Shown here: piece after piece, positions 24,532 through 32,752 of the stretch | How positions within the stretch are numbered: position 1 is the first letter of the stretch | Layout of the letters: each line of letters begins with the position of its first letter | NCBI RefSeq assembly: GCF_023028225.1 | Contig: NZ_CP095482.1 | Coordinates: 496,001 to 560,000 of the forward strand | Origin: Halorientalis litorea | Lineage (GTDB): Archaea; Halobacteriota; Halobacteria; Halobacteriales; Haloarculaceae | Reading direction: 5' to 3' | Length of the DNA: 64,000 nucleotides | Notes under the pieces: generated by a model | What the model saw: only the letters and a program-made list of their open reading frames with translations | Databases searched by the model: none | What the model was told of the DNA's origin: nothing | Position numbers and translations under genes: made by a program

Positions 24532-25308
24532 ATGGCCACCGCTACCGCCGACTCGATTCGAGAGTTCATTCCGGACAGTTCCGGGAAGGACCTCTCACTC
24601 GCCGTCCTGAACCGGACGCGGCCGGAGCCGATACAGAACACCTTGGAGAAACTGTTCTCCGGCCAACCGGTCGCCGTCGAGGAGGCGGACGTACCCGACG
24701 AGCAAGACGACACTGTCGTCCTTCTCAGAGGGGGTGAAGTCGTCGCCTCGTCGCCGCTCACCGAACTCGAGGAAACCATCCTACTGGTCAACTCGGACCT
24801 CTACATCACGGGTGCGCAGTCGGTGACACAGGTTCGTCCCCCCGTCGTCCTCCGGGAACTCACCGACGAACCGTTTCACCTCCGTGGCTACCCCGAGTCG
24901 AACAGCGAAAAGATGCCGCTCATCCTCATCTCTCGGTACGTCGAGCGACTCGCGCTGGAACAGTCGGGGTGTATCCTCCGGTCGTCGTTCCAGCGTACGT
25001 CACGGGTCGAGGACGAGCGCGGAACCTACAACGTCTACGCGAAAGTCGCGGACAGCGACACGGCGGTTCACATGTACGGCGTCCCGGACTGGGTGCCACC
25101 CCGGGAGTTCGGCGCGTCGCTTCACGGCGGGTACACCGACGAATACCAGCACGCGTGGTTCGTCGTCTGTGTCGACCCGGACGACGAGACGACGGACCAC
25201 GCGGCACTCGTCGCCTACGAAACCGGCCCGAACGAGTGGGTTGGGACGTGGACGTTCGACACCGACAAGACACGCCGAATCAATCGGTACATCGAGCGAA
25301 CCCTCTGA
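24532..25308 (+). CDS. DICT sensory domain protein
   Basis: This 258-residue soluble protein resembles the DICT domain found with bacterial and haloarchaeal two-component and nucleotide-cyclase systems: SLAVLNRTRPEPIQNTLEKLF, DDTVVLLRGGEVVASSPLTELEETILLVNSDLYITG, SRYVERLALEQSGCILRSSFQRTSRVEDERGTYNVY and HAWFVVCVDPDDE. It has no output domain of its own and lies about 280 bp from the divergently orientated sensor kinase stop, so it may be a light- or stress-sensing accessory. Confidence 0.75.
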   Translation: MATATADSIREFIPDSSGKDLSLAVLNRTRPEPIQNTLEKLFSGQPVAVEEADVPDEQDDTVVLLRGGEVVASSPLTELEETILLVNSDLYITGAQSVTQVRPPVVLRELTDEPFHLRGYPESNSEKMPLILISRYVERLALEQSGCILRSSFQRTSRVEDERGTYNVYAKVADSDTAVHMYGVPDWVPPREFGASLHGGYTDEYQHAWFVVCVDPDDETTDHAALVAYETGPNEWVGTWTFDTDKTRRINRYIERTL

Positions 25309-25415
25309 CGGAGCCGGCGGTTGGTGACCAACTGTTTGCATCTCGTGGTGAAATCGAGAGATTCTTTCAGTCGAGAGTCACAACAGTTATATCGGAGAGT
25401 GTGTGACGTGTAGTC

Positions 25416-25571
25416 ATGCCAATACCGTCGGACCCGGCACCGCAGGACGCCGACGAACAGCTCTACGAGTGTGTAGACTGCGGGGCACGGGTCTGTAGTG
25501 ACGAACGGGTCACCGCGTGCCCCGAGTGCGAGGGGCGGGTGCAGAACATCAGCCGTCCCCGGCCAGAGTGA
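25416..25571 (+). CDS. Rubrerythrin-like zinc-ribbon microprotein (51 aa)
   Basis: This 51-residue protein contains YECVDCGARVCSDERVTACPECEGRVQNISRP, two CxxC knuckles forming a rubredoxin/zinc-ribbon site. Many haloarchaea have such rubrerythrin-like domain proteins. Start ATG 25416 follows an AT-rich stretch (CAACAGTTATATCGG) with a TATA-like element. It converges on the histidine kinase gene. Confidence 0.75.
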   Translation: MPIPSDPAPQDADEQLYECVDCGARVCSDERVTACPECEGRVQNISRPRPE

Positions 25572-25587
25572 GGACCTGACCGCGCCG

Positions 25588-26967
25588 TCAGGGGGAGAGC
25601 GTCACCGTGACCGTGTTGCCAGTCGGACTACTTCTGTCGAAGGTAATTGTCCCGTCCGAGCGGTGGACGACCCAGTAGACCAGCCACAGGCCGAGTCCCG
25701 AGGTGTGATAGATGTCCTCCATCTCTCGCTTGCCGGTCAGGACCTGTATCTCTTGCTCGGGAATCGGCGGGCAAGCGTCCTGGACTGACACCTCGACCAC
25801 CTCCGGGTACGGCTGAACGATTACCTCTACCTCGCCGTCAGTCTCGGGATGACACTGAATCGCGTTCTCGATGAGTTCGATGACCGCGAGGCCGAACTGG
25901 TGGTGTGCACTCGCCGACACCGACTCGGGGGCGGTCAAGTCGATACGTGCCGACGGGAACCGCTCTCGCACGGTGTCGACGGCGTCGACGACTGTCTCGG
26001 TCAGGTCGAGTCGTTCCCGCCCCTTGGAGTCGGTGAGCAGTTCGATTATCCGTCGCTGTTTCTCGGCCGTCTCGATGAGTGTCTCGCACGTCTCCCGGAT
26101 AGCCTCCGCACTCGCCGTGGCGTCACCGCGTCCGTTGGTTATCATCTCGGCGTGACCGAGGACGACACTCAACTCGTTCCGGAGGTTGTGCCGGAGGAGG
26201 TTGTCCATCACCGTGAGTTGCTGGCGACGGCCGCGGCGGTCGGTCACGTCGCGGCTGAACCCGGCGATGCGGACCACGTCACCGTCGTTGACGACGGGCT
26301 GACCCCGCACCGAGACCCACACGTCGTAGTTCATGTCCGGGTTCACCCGGTGTTCTACGTCGACGGATTCACCGGCGGAGAGGCGAGCCATCGCGTCCTC
26401 GACGAGCGAGCGGTCGTCGGGGTGAATACGGTCGAGGAAGGCCGTCGGGTTGTCGCGGAGTGTCAACCTCGACCCCCCGTAGACCTCCTCGTAGGCCGGA
26501 TTGATGAAGAGCAGTTCCGACCACTCGGCGTCGAACATCCACAGCACGTCGTTGACCGTCCGCGTGAGTTCGGTGAGGCGTGCTTCCGTGTTCATCTGCT
26601 CGCTGATGTCGCGCGAACTGACGACGTAGCCACCGAGCGTGGAGTTCCGGAGGTTCGAGAGGCGCGATTCGAGCCACACCCACGACCCGTCCGTGGTACG
26701 GTGACGATAGCGGACCGTCTCGGTCGTCTCCGCCTCGGCAGTGATGACCCGCTCGAACACTGCGCGCGCCCTCGTCACGTCGTCCGGGTGAATGTACTCG
26801 AAGGCACACTCGCCGACGAGTTCGTCCGGGTCGAACCCCAGAATCCGGTCGGCCGCGGAGTTCACCCACACGAACTCGCCGGTTCTGTCGACGACGACTA
26901 CCTTGTCCTGCGTGTACTCGAGTAGCGACGCGACATCGCCGTCGACGGCCATGACATTATATTTCAC
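25588..26967 (-). CDS. PAS-domain sensor histidine kinase
   Basis: This 459-residue cytoplasmic kinase has a first PAS domain at residues 12-125 (TQDKVVVVDRTGEFVWVNSAADRILGFDPDELVG), a second PAS at 135-250 (FINPAYEEVYGG) ending DRRGRRQQL, a dimerisation helix with phospho-acceptor His in NLLRHNLRNELSVVLGHAEMI, and an ATPase domain with the N box LIENAIQCHPET and GLGLWLVYWVVHRSDGTITFDRSSPTGNTVTV. The start is the ATG at 26967 or the internal ATG at 26952; both precede the first PAS domain. The ligand is unknown and there is no adjacent response regulator. Confidence 0.85.
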   Translation of the reverse strand: MKYNVMAVDGDVASLLEYTQDKVVVVDRTGEFVWVNSAADRILGFDPDELVGECAFEYIHPDDVTRARAVFERVITAEAETTETVRYRHRTTDGSWVWLESRLSNLRNSTLGGYVVSSRDISEQMNTEARLTELTRTVNDVLWMFDAEWSELLFINPAYEEVYGGSRLTLRDNPTAFLDRIHPDDRSLVEDAMARLSAGESVDVEHRVNPDMNYDVWVSVRGQPVVNDGDVVRIAGFSRDVTDRRGRRQQLTVMDNLLRHNLRNELSVVLGHAEMITNGRGDATASAEAIRETCETLIETAEKQRRIIELLTDSKGRERLDLTETVVDAVDTVRERFPSARIDLTAPESVSASAHHQFGLAVIELIENAIQCHPETDGEVEVIVQPYPEVVEVSVQDACPPIPEQEIQVLTGKREMEDIYHTSGLGLWLVYWVVHRSDGTITFDRSSPTGNTVTVTLSP

Positions 26968-27020
26968 AGTCTGTGATTAAAACGGTTTGGGCGGTGGGGA
27001 ATCTCACTCTCGCGGACCCC

Positions 27021-28334
27021 TCAAGCACCGCCGAGGAGTCGGTACACTCGGCCGGTGGTCCCGCGTGGGCCGCTGTTCTCCGTCGTACAGAGGTACAGTT
27101 CGCCGTCTCTGTCACGGCCGAAGGCGAGTGCGTTCGACGGAACCGGCCCCGCCGTCGTGTCCAGCGTGGGGGTCGACACCGACCACAGTCCCGCGTCGCT
27201 GGGCCGTGCGACGAACAGCGTCCCCGAGAGTCGGTAGTCACCGAACACGTACGTTCCGCGGAGCGACGGCATCGCGTCCCCGCGGTAGCGATAGCCGCCG
27301 ATAACCGCCACACCGGTCGGGCCGTCACCGCCGTGGCTGTACTCGATTATCGGGTCACGTAGCGGGGTGCCGTCCGGCGTCTCGGCGGGACACGAGTTCG
27401 CGCCGTAGCAGTGTGTCCCCTCTCTGACGTTCCAGCCGTAGTTCCCGCCGGCGACGACACGGTTCACCTCCTCGAAATCCTGTTGGCCCACGTCGGCGAC
27501 GTACAGGTCGGTGCCGTCGAAGGAGAGACGCCACGGGTTTCGAAAGCCCCACGCGTAGTGTTCGTCGAGTCCGGCCGACCCGACGAGCGGGTTGTCCTCG
27601 GGGACGCCGTACGGTCTGTCACCGCCCCGCTGGTCCACGTCGATTCGGAGGACGCTCCCGAGCAAGTTCGATTCCACGTCCTGCCCGTTGCCGCCGTCGG
27701 TACCGTCGTACCAGTCGTCGACGTGGCCGGGTCCGGCGTCGCCGCCGCCACCGCCGTCGCCGACGGCGACGTAGAGGTACCCGTCCGGCCCGAACGCGAG
27801 CGCGCCGGCGTTGTGGTTGCGCTGTGGCTCCGGAATCTCCAACAGCCGCCGCTCGGTACCGGGGTCGACGCGGGCCGCACCGGCGTCGGCCGTGAACTCC
27901 GAGAGGACGAACGTGTGGTCGAACCCCTCCGGCATTCCGTCCCGCAGTGGCGCGCTGTACCGGGCGTAGAGCCGTCCGTTGTCGGCGAAGTCCGGGTGGA
28001 ACGCGAGGCCGAGCAACCCGCGCTCGTCGTACCCGGGGTTCAGCGAGACGAGGCGGTCCCGCACGTCGAGATACGACCGGTCCCTGACGCCGTCGCCGTC
28101 GAAGACGTCGACGACGCCACGCTGGTCGACGACGAACCGCCGGTCGTCGCCGGGGACCGTCTCGACGCCGAGCGGTGCGGCGAACCCACTGGCGACCGGT
28201 TCGGCGCGGACGACAGCCGGGATATCGTCGCCCGAGTCCGCGGAGTCACCCGAGGGCGACGACTGGCACCCGGCGAGGCCCACCGACAGCGCGAGGGCAC
28301 CGTCACGAAGCAGTTCGCGGCGAGTCCGACCCAT
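27021..28334 (-). CDS. PQQ-dependent sugar dehydrogenase-like Tat lipoprotein
   Basis: This 437-residue secreted beta-propeller belongs to the soluble glucose/sorbosone dehydrogenase (YliI/Asd) family. The N-terminus MGRTRRELLRDGALALSVGLAGCQSS has a twin-arginine motif and a lipobox (LAGC), so it is probably exported by Tat and lipid-anchored. Family motifs are PLGVETVPGDDRRFVVDQRGVV, LLGLAFHPDFADNGRLYARYS, QRNHNAGALAFGPDGYLYVAVGDGGGGGDAG, YAWGFRNPWRLSFDG, ADVGQQDFEEVNRVVAGGNYGW and GGYRYRGDAMPSL. The start ATG at 28334 is chosen over an in-frame ATG at 28361 because it places RR at residues 5-6. Confidence 0.85.
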   Translation of the reverse strand: MGRTRRELLRDGALALSVGLAGCQSSPSGDSADSGDDIPAVVRAEPVASGFAAPLGVETVPGDDRRFVVDQRGVVDVFDGDGVRDRSYLDVRDRLVSLNPGYDERGLLGLAFHPDFADNGRLYARYSAPLRDGMPEGFDHTFVLSEFTADAGAARVDPGTERRLLEIPEPQRNHNAGALAFGPDGYLYVAVGDGGGGGDAGPGHVDDWYDGTDGGNGQDVESNLLGSVLRIDVDQRGGDRPYGVPEDNPLVGSAGLDEHYAWGFRNPWRLSFDGTDLYVADVGQQDFEEVNRVVAGGNYGWNVREGTHCYGANSCPAETPDGTPLRDPIIEYSHGGDGPTGVAVIGGYRYRGDAMPSLRGTYVFGDYRLSGTLFVARPSDAGLWSVSTPTLDTTAGPVPSNALAFGRDRDGELYLCTTENSGPRGTTGRVYRLLGGA

Positions 28335-28428
28335 GGGTACCACACAGGGAAGTGACCGCAAAAGTGTTCACGATACGTGGCCCGACACGGGAGAAACACA
28401 TATTTCCTCGGACGTGCAAGCACAGGCT

Positions 28429-28683
28429 ATGCGAGTAAGAGATAAACCCGCGACGCCGACCCCGAGTTGGTTGCTCGGTGCGTTGCTGTTGGTCTGTGGC
28501 CTCGCGTTTATCGTCGACTTCCTGAGTCTCGCCACGTACTCCCCAGCAGTCGTGAACGCACCCCTCTCGGTCTGGGCCGTCCCCGCCGCCGGTGTCGCCG
28601 GCGGTGCGGTCCTCATCGGCATCGGCGTCGCCGCCGTCCTCCACTCCTCCGGTCGCATCGAACTCCCCGTCGAGTTCAACTGA
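28429..28683 (+). CDS. Small two-helix membrane protein (84 aa)
   Basis: The protein starts MRVRDKPATPTPSW, then has helix SWLLGALLLVCGLAFIVDFLSLA and a second helix WAVPAAGVAGGAVLIGIGVAAVL, ending ELPVEFN. It is preceded by an AT-rich ATATTTCC element about 25 nt upstream. I do not recognise the family. Confidence 0.65.
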   Translation: MRVRDKPATPTPSWLLGALLLVCGLAFIVDFLSLATYSPAVVNAPLSVWAVPAAGVAGGAVLIGIGVAAVLHSSGRIELPVEFN

Positions 28684-28779
28684 CCACCCTCCACACGGGT
28701 TCTCCTGCAGTCTCGCGGACCGGTAGCCTGCGCTCTTCGAGTCGCCACACCGGTTTTTTGCTGACGACACTCTTATTTG

Positions 28780-28793
28780 TTAGACGTGTCTAA
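28780..28793 (+). promoter_or_regulatory. Metalloregulator operator-like inverted repeat, copy 1
   Basis: TTAGACGTGTCTAA has perfect 6-bp arms around a 2-bp centre and lies 12 bp upstream of the ATG of the DtxR/MntR-type regulator, immediately after the TATA-like TTATTTG. The position suits autoregulation by steric block. The same 14 bases recur at 41360. Confidence 0.7.
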
Positions 28794-28804
28794 ACCACGT
28801 ACGA

Positions 28805-29503
28805 ATGCTGAGCGACGTGATGGAGGACTACCTCAAAGCGGTCTACGAACTCCAGCGCGACGGCGAATCGCCGGTGGGGAACTCGGCGGTGGCGGAGTAT
28901 CTCGACGTGACGTCCCCGACGGTGACGAGTATGATGGAGAAACTCGCCGACAGGGGGTTGGTGACCAGAGAGAAGTACGCGGGCGTGGAGTTGACCCCGG
29001 AAGGCGAGACGGTCGCGGTCGAAATCATCCGGCACCACCGTCTCCTCGAATCGTTTCTCGTCGAGCAGTTGGACTACGAGTGGACGGACGTACACGACGA
29101 GGCGGACGTGCTGGAACACCACATCAGCGAGGAACTGGAGGCTCGCATCGCGGAGGCCCTGAACGACCCGCGGGTCGACCCGCACGGCGACCCGATTCCC
29201 GCGGCGACGCTGGAACCGCCGGGGGACGACGACGCGCAACCGCTCTCGGAGTTCGCCGTGGGTGACCGCGTGGTCGTCGAGCGAGTCCGTGACCGTGACG
29301 AGGAGGAACTCCAGTACCTCTCGGACGCGGGAATCGTCCCGGGGCGGGAACTCGTCGTCACCGAGCAGGCACCCATCGGGATGGTCACCGTACGCCACGA
29401 CGACGGCGAGCAACATCTCCCGGCGGCCGTCGCCGCGAACATCGGTGTGAGTCCCGCCGACGCGACTGACAGTGCCGGACAGCCGGCCGAACCGGGCGCA
29501 TGA
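28805..29503 (+). CDS. MntR/DtxR-type metal-dependent transcription regulator
   Basis: This 232-residue protein has an N-terminal winged helix (MLSDVMEDYLKAVYELQ...SPTVTSMMEKLADRGLVTREKYAGVELTPEG), a dimerisation/metal domain (EIIRHHRLLESFLVEQLDYEW...DEADVLEHHISEELEARI) and a C-terminal FeoA/SH3-like domain (LSEFAVGDRVVVERVRDRDEEELQYLSDAGIVPGRELVV). D8, H77, D101, E104 and H105 match metal ligands of MntR; the DtxR Cys at the second site is Glu here, favouring Mn2+-type sensing. It overlaps the GDT1 gene by 4 nt and has an operator-like repeat just upstream. Confidence 0.85.
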   Translation: MLSDVMEDYLKAVYELQRDGESPVGNSAVAEYLDVTSPTVTSMMEKLADRGLVTREKYAGVELTPEGETVAVEIIRHHRLLESFLVEQLDYEWTDVHDEADVLEHHISEELEARIAEALNDPRVDPHGDPIPAATLEPPGDDDAQPLSEFAVGDRVVVERVRDRDEEELQYLSDAGIVPGRELVVTEQAPIGMVTVRHDDGEQHLPAAVAANIGVSPADATDSAGQPAEPGA

Positions 29504-30195
29504 CCGGGTTCCTCGAAGTCGCGCTCGTCGCCCTGACTGCACAGTTAGCCGTACTGCCGGGCGAGAAGGTTCAGTTCCTCATCGCCGCCCTCTCGACGCG
29601 GTACAGCCCCGTCGTCGTCGTCTCGGCGGCGGGGGCGGCCTTCGCCGGGTGGACCGCGCTCGAAATCTGGTTCGGGAACGCGCTCCGGGGCGCGCTCCCG
29701 ACGGTGGCCCTCGACGCCATCACTGCCATCCTGTTTTTCGTCTTCGCCGTCCTGCTCGTCCGGTCGGCACCCGCGTCCGGCGAGGACCCGATAGACACCG
29801 ACGGGAGCGGCATCGCCGCCGTCGAGGAGTACGAACTCCCCGTCGTCGGGAGCCTCCCGTCGTCGTTCGGGAGTTTCGTTCCCATCTTCGCCATGATGGC
29901 GACGGGCGAGTTCGGGGACAAGACCCAACTCGTGACGATTAGCCTCGCGCTCCAGTACGGCGCGAACCCGGCCATCTGGGTGGGCGAGATGGCGGCCATC
30001 ATCCCGGTGAGTATCGCCAACGCCGTCTTCTTCCACAAGTTCTCCCACCGGTTCAACGTCCGCAAGGCCCACCTGTTCGGTGCCGGCTTGTTCGCCTTCT
30101 TCGCCGCCGACACCGTGCTGGCACTGCTGACCGGGTTCTCCGTCTGGGAGACTGTGGTGGGAACGCTCAGCGGCCTCCTCCTCGCGGCGATTTAG
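29500..30195 (+). CDS. GDT1/TMEM165 family transporter (putative Mn2+ transport)
   Basis: This 231-residue membrane protein has two pseudo-symmetric halves of three helices. The second half carries the family signature TGEFGDKTQL (ExGDKT). In the first half the matching motif is degenerate (LPGEKVQFL). GDT1 proteins transport Mn2+/Ca2+, and in bacteria MneA/Gdt1 exports Mn. Overlap with an MntR-type regulator (ATGA) supports manganese homeostasis here. The C-terminus converges by 4 nt on the next gene. Confidence 0.85.
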   Translation: MTGFLEVALVALTAQLAVLPGEKVQFLIAALSTRYSPVVVVSAAGAAFAGWTALEIWFGNALRGALPTVALDAITAILFFVFAVLLVRSAPASGEDPIDTDGSGIAAVEEYELPVVGSLPSSFGSFVPIFAMMATGEFGDKTQLVTISLALQYGANPAIWVGEMAAIIPVSIANAVFFHKFSHRFNVRKAHLFGAGLFAFFAADTVLALLTGFSVWETVVGTLSGLLLAAI

Positions 30196-31556
30196 CGGTC
30201 GCCCGTCGTCGCTCCGTCCGCCTGCTCCGCTGGTGTCTCGTCGGCCGACGCGTCGAACACGATAGCGACGACCGACCGGGACCCGTGCCGCCTGACCACC
30301 AACACCATGTTGAGCGTGAAGACGGCGGCACCGACCGAGAGGAGGACACCGGCGACGGCGACCACGGTTGGGGGGAGCGGGACCAGTCCGGCGACGACCA
30401 GCAGGGCAGTCCCGGCACCGATGGCGACGAAATCGACGGCCGCGAGGCGGGCGTCGTAGAGGTCGTCGACCATCGGGACGCTCTCGAAGCCGATGCGGTC
30501 GCTGTACCGGTGGATCCAGACGATGAACGGCACGATGTGATAGAGCGTGCCCAGCACGACGAAGCCGACGACGCCGGCGGCGAGGAGGTGTGCCGTCCCG
30601 GGCGCGCCGTACAGCACGCCCGGGCGAGTCGGGTCCCGGAACCACGGCCCGACGGTCAGGAGCGACCACGCGGCCATCCCGAGGGCGACGACGTACCGCG
30701 AGAGCATCGGCGTCCAGTCCACCGGCGTCTCGGCGAGTCGCCGCGCGAGGACGACGGCGAACCCGAACACGGCGACGACGACGAGGACGCCGCCACCCCG
30801 GGCGAGCCACAGAACGTCCGCGAGACGGCCCGCCGAGAGCGCGAGGACACCGACCGGGTAGCCGACCGATTCGACGGTTCGGATGGTGGTGTCGACGCCG
30901 TGCAGGTCCGTCTGCGTGAACATCGTCCCGAGTTGGTAGAGCGCGCCGATGACCGTCGTCAGGACGCCGCCGAACAGCGCGAGCGTGACGTGCGCGCCGA
31001 GGACCCGTCCCCGAGTGACCGGGAGTCCGGTGAGGAGCGGCCACGCCGCGTCGACTGCGAGGAGGTGGCCGAGTGCCGTCGCCAGCACGAAGAACGCGAG
31101 CGCGAGCGCGAAGTGTCGCTCCGTCACGTCGTAGCCGTCCTGTCCGGCGAGCGTGCGGCCGACGTTGTACGCGAAGACCCAGAACCCCGCGAGGAGCAGG
31201 CCCCCCGCCGGAGCGAGCAGGCGGAACCACCCGGTGAGAAACCCCGTAGCGAGACCGAGCAGACCGGCGACGGCGAGCCACAACTGGAGGGTCGCGAGTC
31301 GCTTAGAGTGTAGTTCCGTCCCGGACCACACCGGGACGAACTGCGTCATGGCTCCCATGATGGTGAGACAGACCCACCCGACCAGCAGGAGGTGGACGTG
31401 GGCGAGTCGCGGCGTCCCGGGCGCGACGCCGACGGCGTCCAAGCCGCCGAGCACCGCACCGGCGAGCAGGAAGGCGAGTGCGACGAGGAAGTGTCTGAGC
31501 GGGACGGTCATCGGCGGCTGACTCCCCGTGTCGATGTCGCCGGGAATCGCGCTCAT
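30192..31556 (-). CDS. Polytopic membrane protein resembling NnrS / heme-copper oxidase subunit I
   Basis: This 454-residue protein has about twelve hydrophobic helices. Conserved histidines sit inside helices as in heme- or metal-binding families: PRLAHVHLLLVGWVCLTIMGAMTQFVPVW, VTERHFALALAFFVLATALGHLLA, RVLGAHVTLALFGGVLTTVIGALYQLGTMF and APGTAHLLAAGVVGFVVLGTLYHIVPFIVWIHRY. It could be an NnrS-like NO-stress protein or an NOR/cbb3-like relative without a known partner. The ATG at 31556 is chosen because a palindrome-covered TATA box lies about 40-50 bp upstream; the longer frame beyond it is non-coding. Confidence 0.7.
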   Translation of the reverse strand: MSAIPGDIDTGSQPPMTVPLRHFLVALAFLLAGAVLGGLDAVGVAPGTPRLAHVHLLLVGWVCLTIMGAMTQFVPVWSGTELHSKRLATLQLWLAVAGLLGLATGFLTGWFRLLAPAGGLLLAGFWVFAYNVGRTLAGQDGYDVTERHFALALAFFVLATALGHLLAVDAAWPLLTGLPVTRGRVLGAHVTLALFGGVLTTVIGALYQLGTMFTQTDLHGVDTTIRTVESVGYPVGVLALSAGRLADVLWLARGGGVLVVVAVFGFAVVLARRLAETPVDWTPMLSRYVVALGMAAWSLLTVGPWFRDPTRPGVLYGAPGTAHLLAAGVVGFVVLGTLYHIVPFIVWIHRYSDRIGFESVPMVDDLYDARLAAVDFVAIGAGTALLVVAGLVPLPPTVVAVAGVLLSVGAAVFTLNMVLVVRRHGSRSVVAIVFDASADETPAEQADGATTGDR

Positions 31557-31594
31557 ACGTCGTCCGTCGGTGCCGCCCGCCCGAATCCCTGTAT

Positions 31595-31608
31595 CCGAAT
31601 ATATTCGG
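31595..31608 (-). promoter_or_regulatory. 14-bp palindrome over the TATA box of the NnrS-like gene
   Basis: CCGAATATATTCGG is a perfect palindrome containing the TATA-like ATATATT, 39-52 bp upstream of the ATG at 31556. Binding here would compete with TBP, so a repressor site is likely; it does not have the CGAAC-N4-GTTCG spacing recalled for NarO sites. Confidence 0.5.
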
Positions 31609-31718
31609 GTAGACGGGGCGGCAGTACCCGCCGACGGCCACCCCGGACAGCGTGGGCCGTCGGCGGGTGTGGACGACGTGGCCGTCGCGTTTTTTACACG
31701 TCTCGTCGAACGGTCGGT

Positions 31719-32078
31719 ATGGCACTCGTCGATAACCTCGTGGTATTCGTCGTCAGTCTCCTCGTTGGCGCGCTCGGCATCCACATCGGTGCCACCGTCA
31801 TCACCGGGACGCGCGACTACGCCTACGCCGTCACCACGGCACTCATCGGGGCACTCGTCTGGGGCATCGTCGGCTTCCTCGTCGGTGGCATCCCGCTGGT
31901 CGGCCCGGCACTCGTCCTGCTCTCGTACCTCGCGGTCATCAAGTGGCGGTACCCCGGTGGCTGGCTGAGTGCTGGCGGTATCGCGCTCGTCGCGTGGGTA
32001 GCGACGCTCGCCGTCCTCTACGTCCTCGCAACCGCGGGCGTCACCGAGTTCGGAGCCGTCGGTGTGCCGGGCGTCTGA
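31719..32078 (+). CDS. Membrane protein of unknown function (119 aa)
   Basis: This small hydrophobic protein has four predicted helices (MALVDNLVVFVVSLLVGALGIHIG..., AYAVTTALIGALVWGIVGFLV, LVGPALVLLSYLAVIKW, GGIALVAWVATLAVLYVL). A TATA-like TTTTTTACAC lies about 25-30 bp before the ATG at 31719. It is divergent from the NnrS-like gene. I do not recognise the family with confidence. Confidence 0.7.
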   Translation: MALVDNLVVFVVSLLVGALGIHIGATVITGTRDYAYAVTTALIGALVWGIVGFLVGGIPLVGPALVLLSYLAVIKWRYPGGWLSAGGIALVAWVATLAVLYVLATAGVTEFGAVGVPGV

Positions 32079-32157
32079 GTGGGCACCCCTCCGTAAAATA
32101 TACAATAACTGGTATTTTCCCCCTCGTTTATCACCGCGATCGTGGTAGTTCGAAGGT

Positions 32158-32631
32158 ATGTCCATCGAAGAACTCGAATCGACGGGGATAGAGCGGATGG
32201 ACGGCGACGAGATAGACGGGTTCCTGTCGGGACAGCGCGTCGGCGTCCTCGGACTCCCGTCCGAGAACGGCCCGTACATGATTCCGCTGTCGTTCGGGTA
32301 CGACGGCGAGTCGAGTCTGTACTTCGTGTACCTCCTCGGGGCGAACAGTCGCAAAGAGGAGTTGACCGAACGGGCCGAGACTGCGACGTTCCTCGTGTAC
32401 GACGCCACGGCCAGTTTCATGTGGGAGAGCGCGCTCCTGTCGGGAACCGTCGAGGAAGTGCCGGAGTCGGAGTGGGACGAGTCCAACGAGGCACTGAAAA
32501 CCGCGTGGCGGCCGGACGTGTTCGAGAGTGCCGCGCTGTCGCGGGGCGTCAAAGTGTACCGGTTCGAAATCGAGGACCGGACCGGACTCAAACACACCGG
32601 CCTCCCGCCGGCCCTCGAACCCGAGGAGTGA
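32158..32631 (+). CDS. Pyridoxamine 5'-phosphate oxidase-related flavin-binding protein
   Basis: This 157-residue split-barrel protein has a short helix-rich N-terminus (MSIEELESTGIERMDGDEIDGFLSGQRVGVLGLPSENGPYMIPLSFGYDGESSLYFV) followed by SRKEELTERAETATFLVYDA and SFMWESALLSGTVEEVP. This matches haloarchaeal PNPOx-like/FMN-binding proteins of unknown substrate. The AT-rich region (AAAATATACAATAACTGG) at 32094-32111 provides the promoter. Confidence 0.8.
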   Translation: MSIEELESTGIERMDGDEIDGFLSGQRVGVLGLPSENGPYMIPLSFGYDGESSLYFVYLLGANSRKEELTERAETATFLVYDATASFMWESALLSGTVEEVPESEWDESNEALKTAWRPDVFESAALSRGVKVYRFEIEDRTGLKHTGLPPALEPEE

Positions 32632-32673
32632 CCGGCGACGGCGGGCACTCTCGCCGGTTGCGACGGGCGAGGA

Positions 32674-32695
32674 CTGTCCCGAACGTTCGGGACAG
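32674..32695. promoter_or_regulatory. Perfect 22-bp palindrome upstream of an MFS gene
   Basis: The 20-base core TGTCCCGAACGTTCGGGACA (32675-32694) is perfectly self-complementary and extends one further pair on each side. It lies 20 bp upstream of the TATA-like ATTTAA (32715-32720) of the MFS gene and 43 bp after the PNPOx stop. It could be an activator/repressor site or a termination hairpin; there is no T-run after it, which favours an operator. Confidence 0.55.
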
Positions 32696-32752
32696 AGACG
32701 TGTGCCAGTCGCGTGATTTAAGCGGTACCGACGGTTGCGAGACGACAACCAC

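Noticed and set aside
30192-32648. 818-codon minus-strand frame extending far upstream of the NnrS-like gene.
   Set aside because: The extra N-terminal part is Ser/Thr/Arg-rich shadow sequence across two plus-strand genes and a promoter palindrome; the real start is at 31556.
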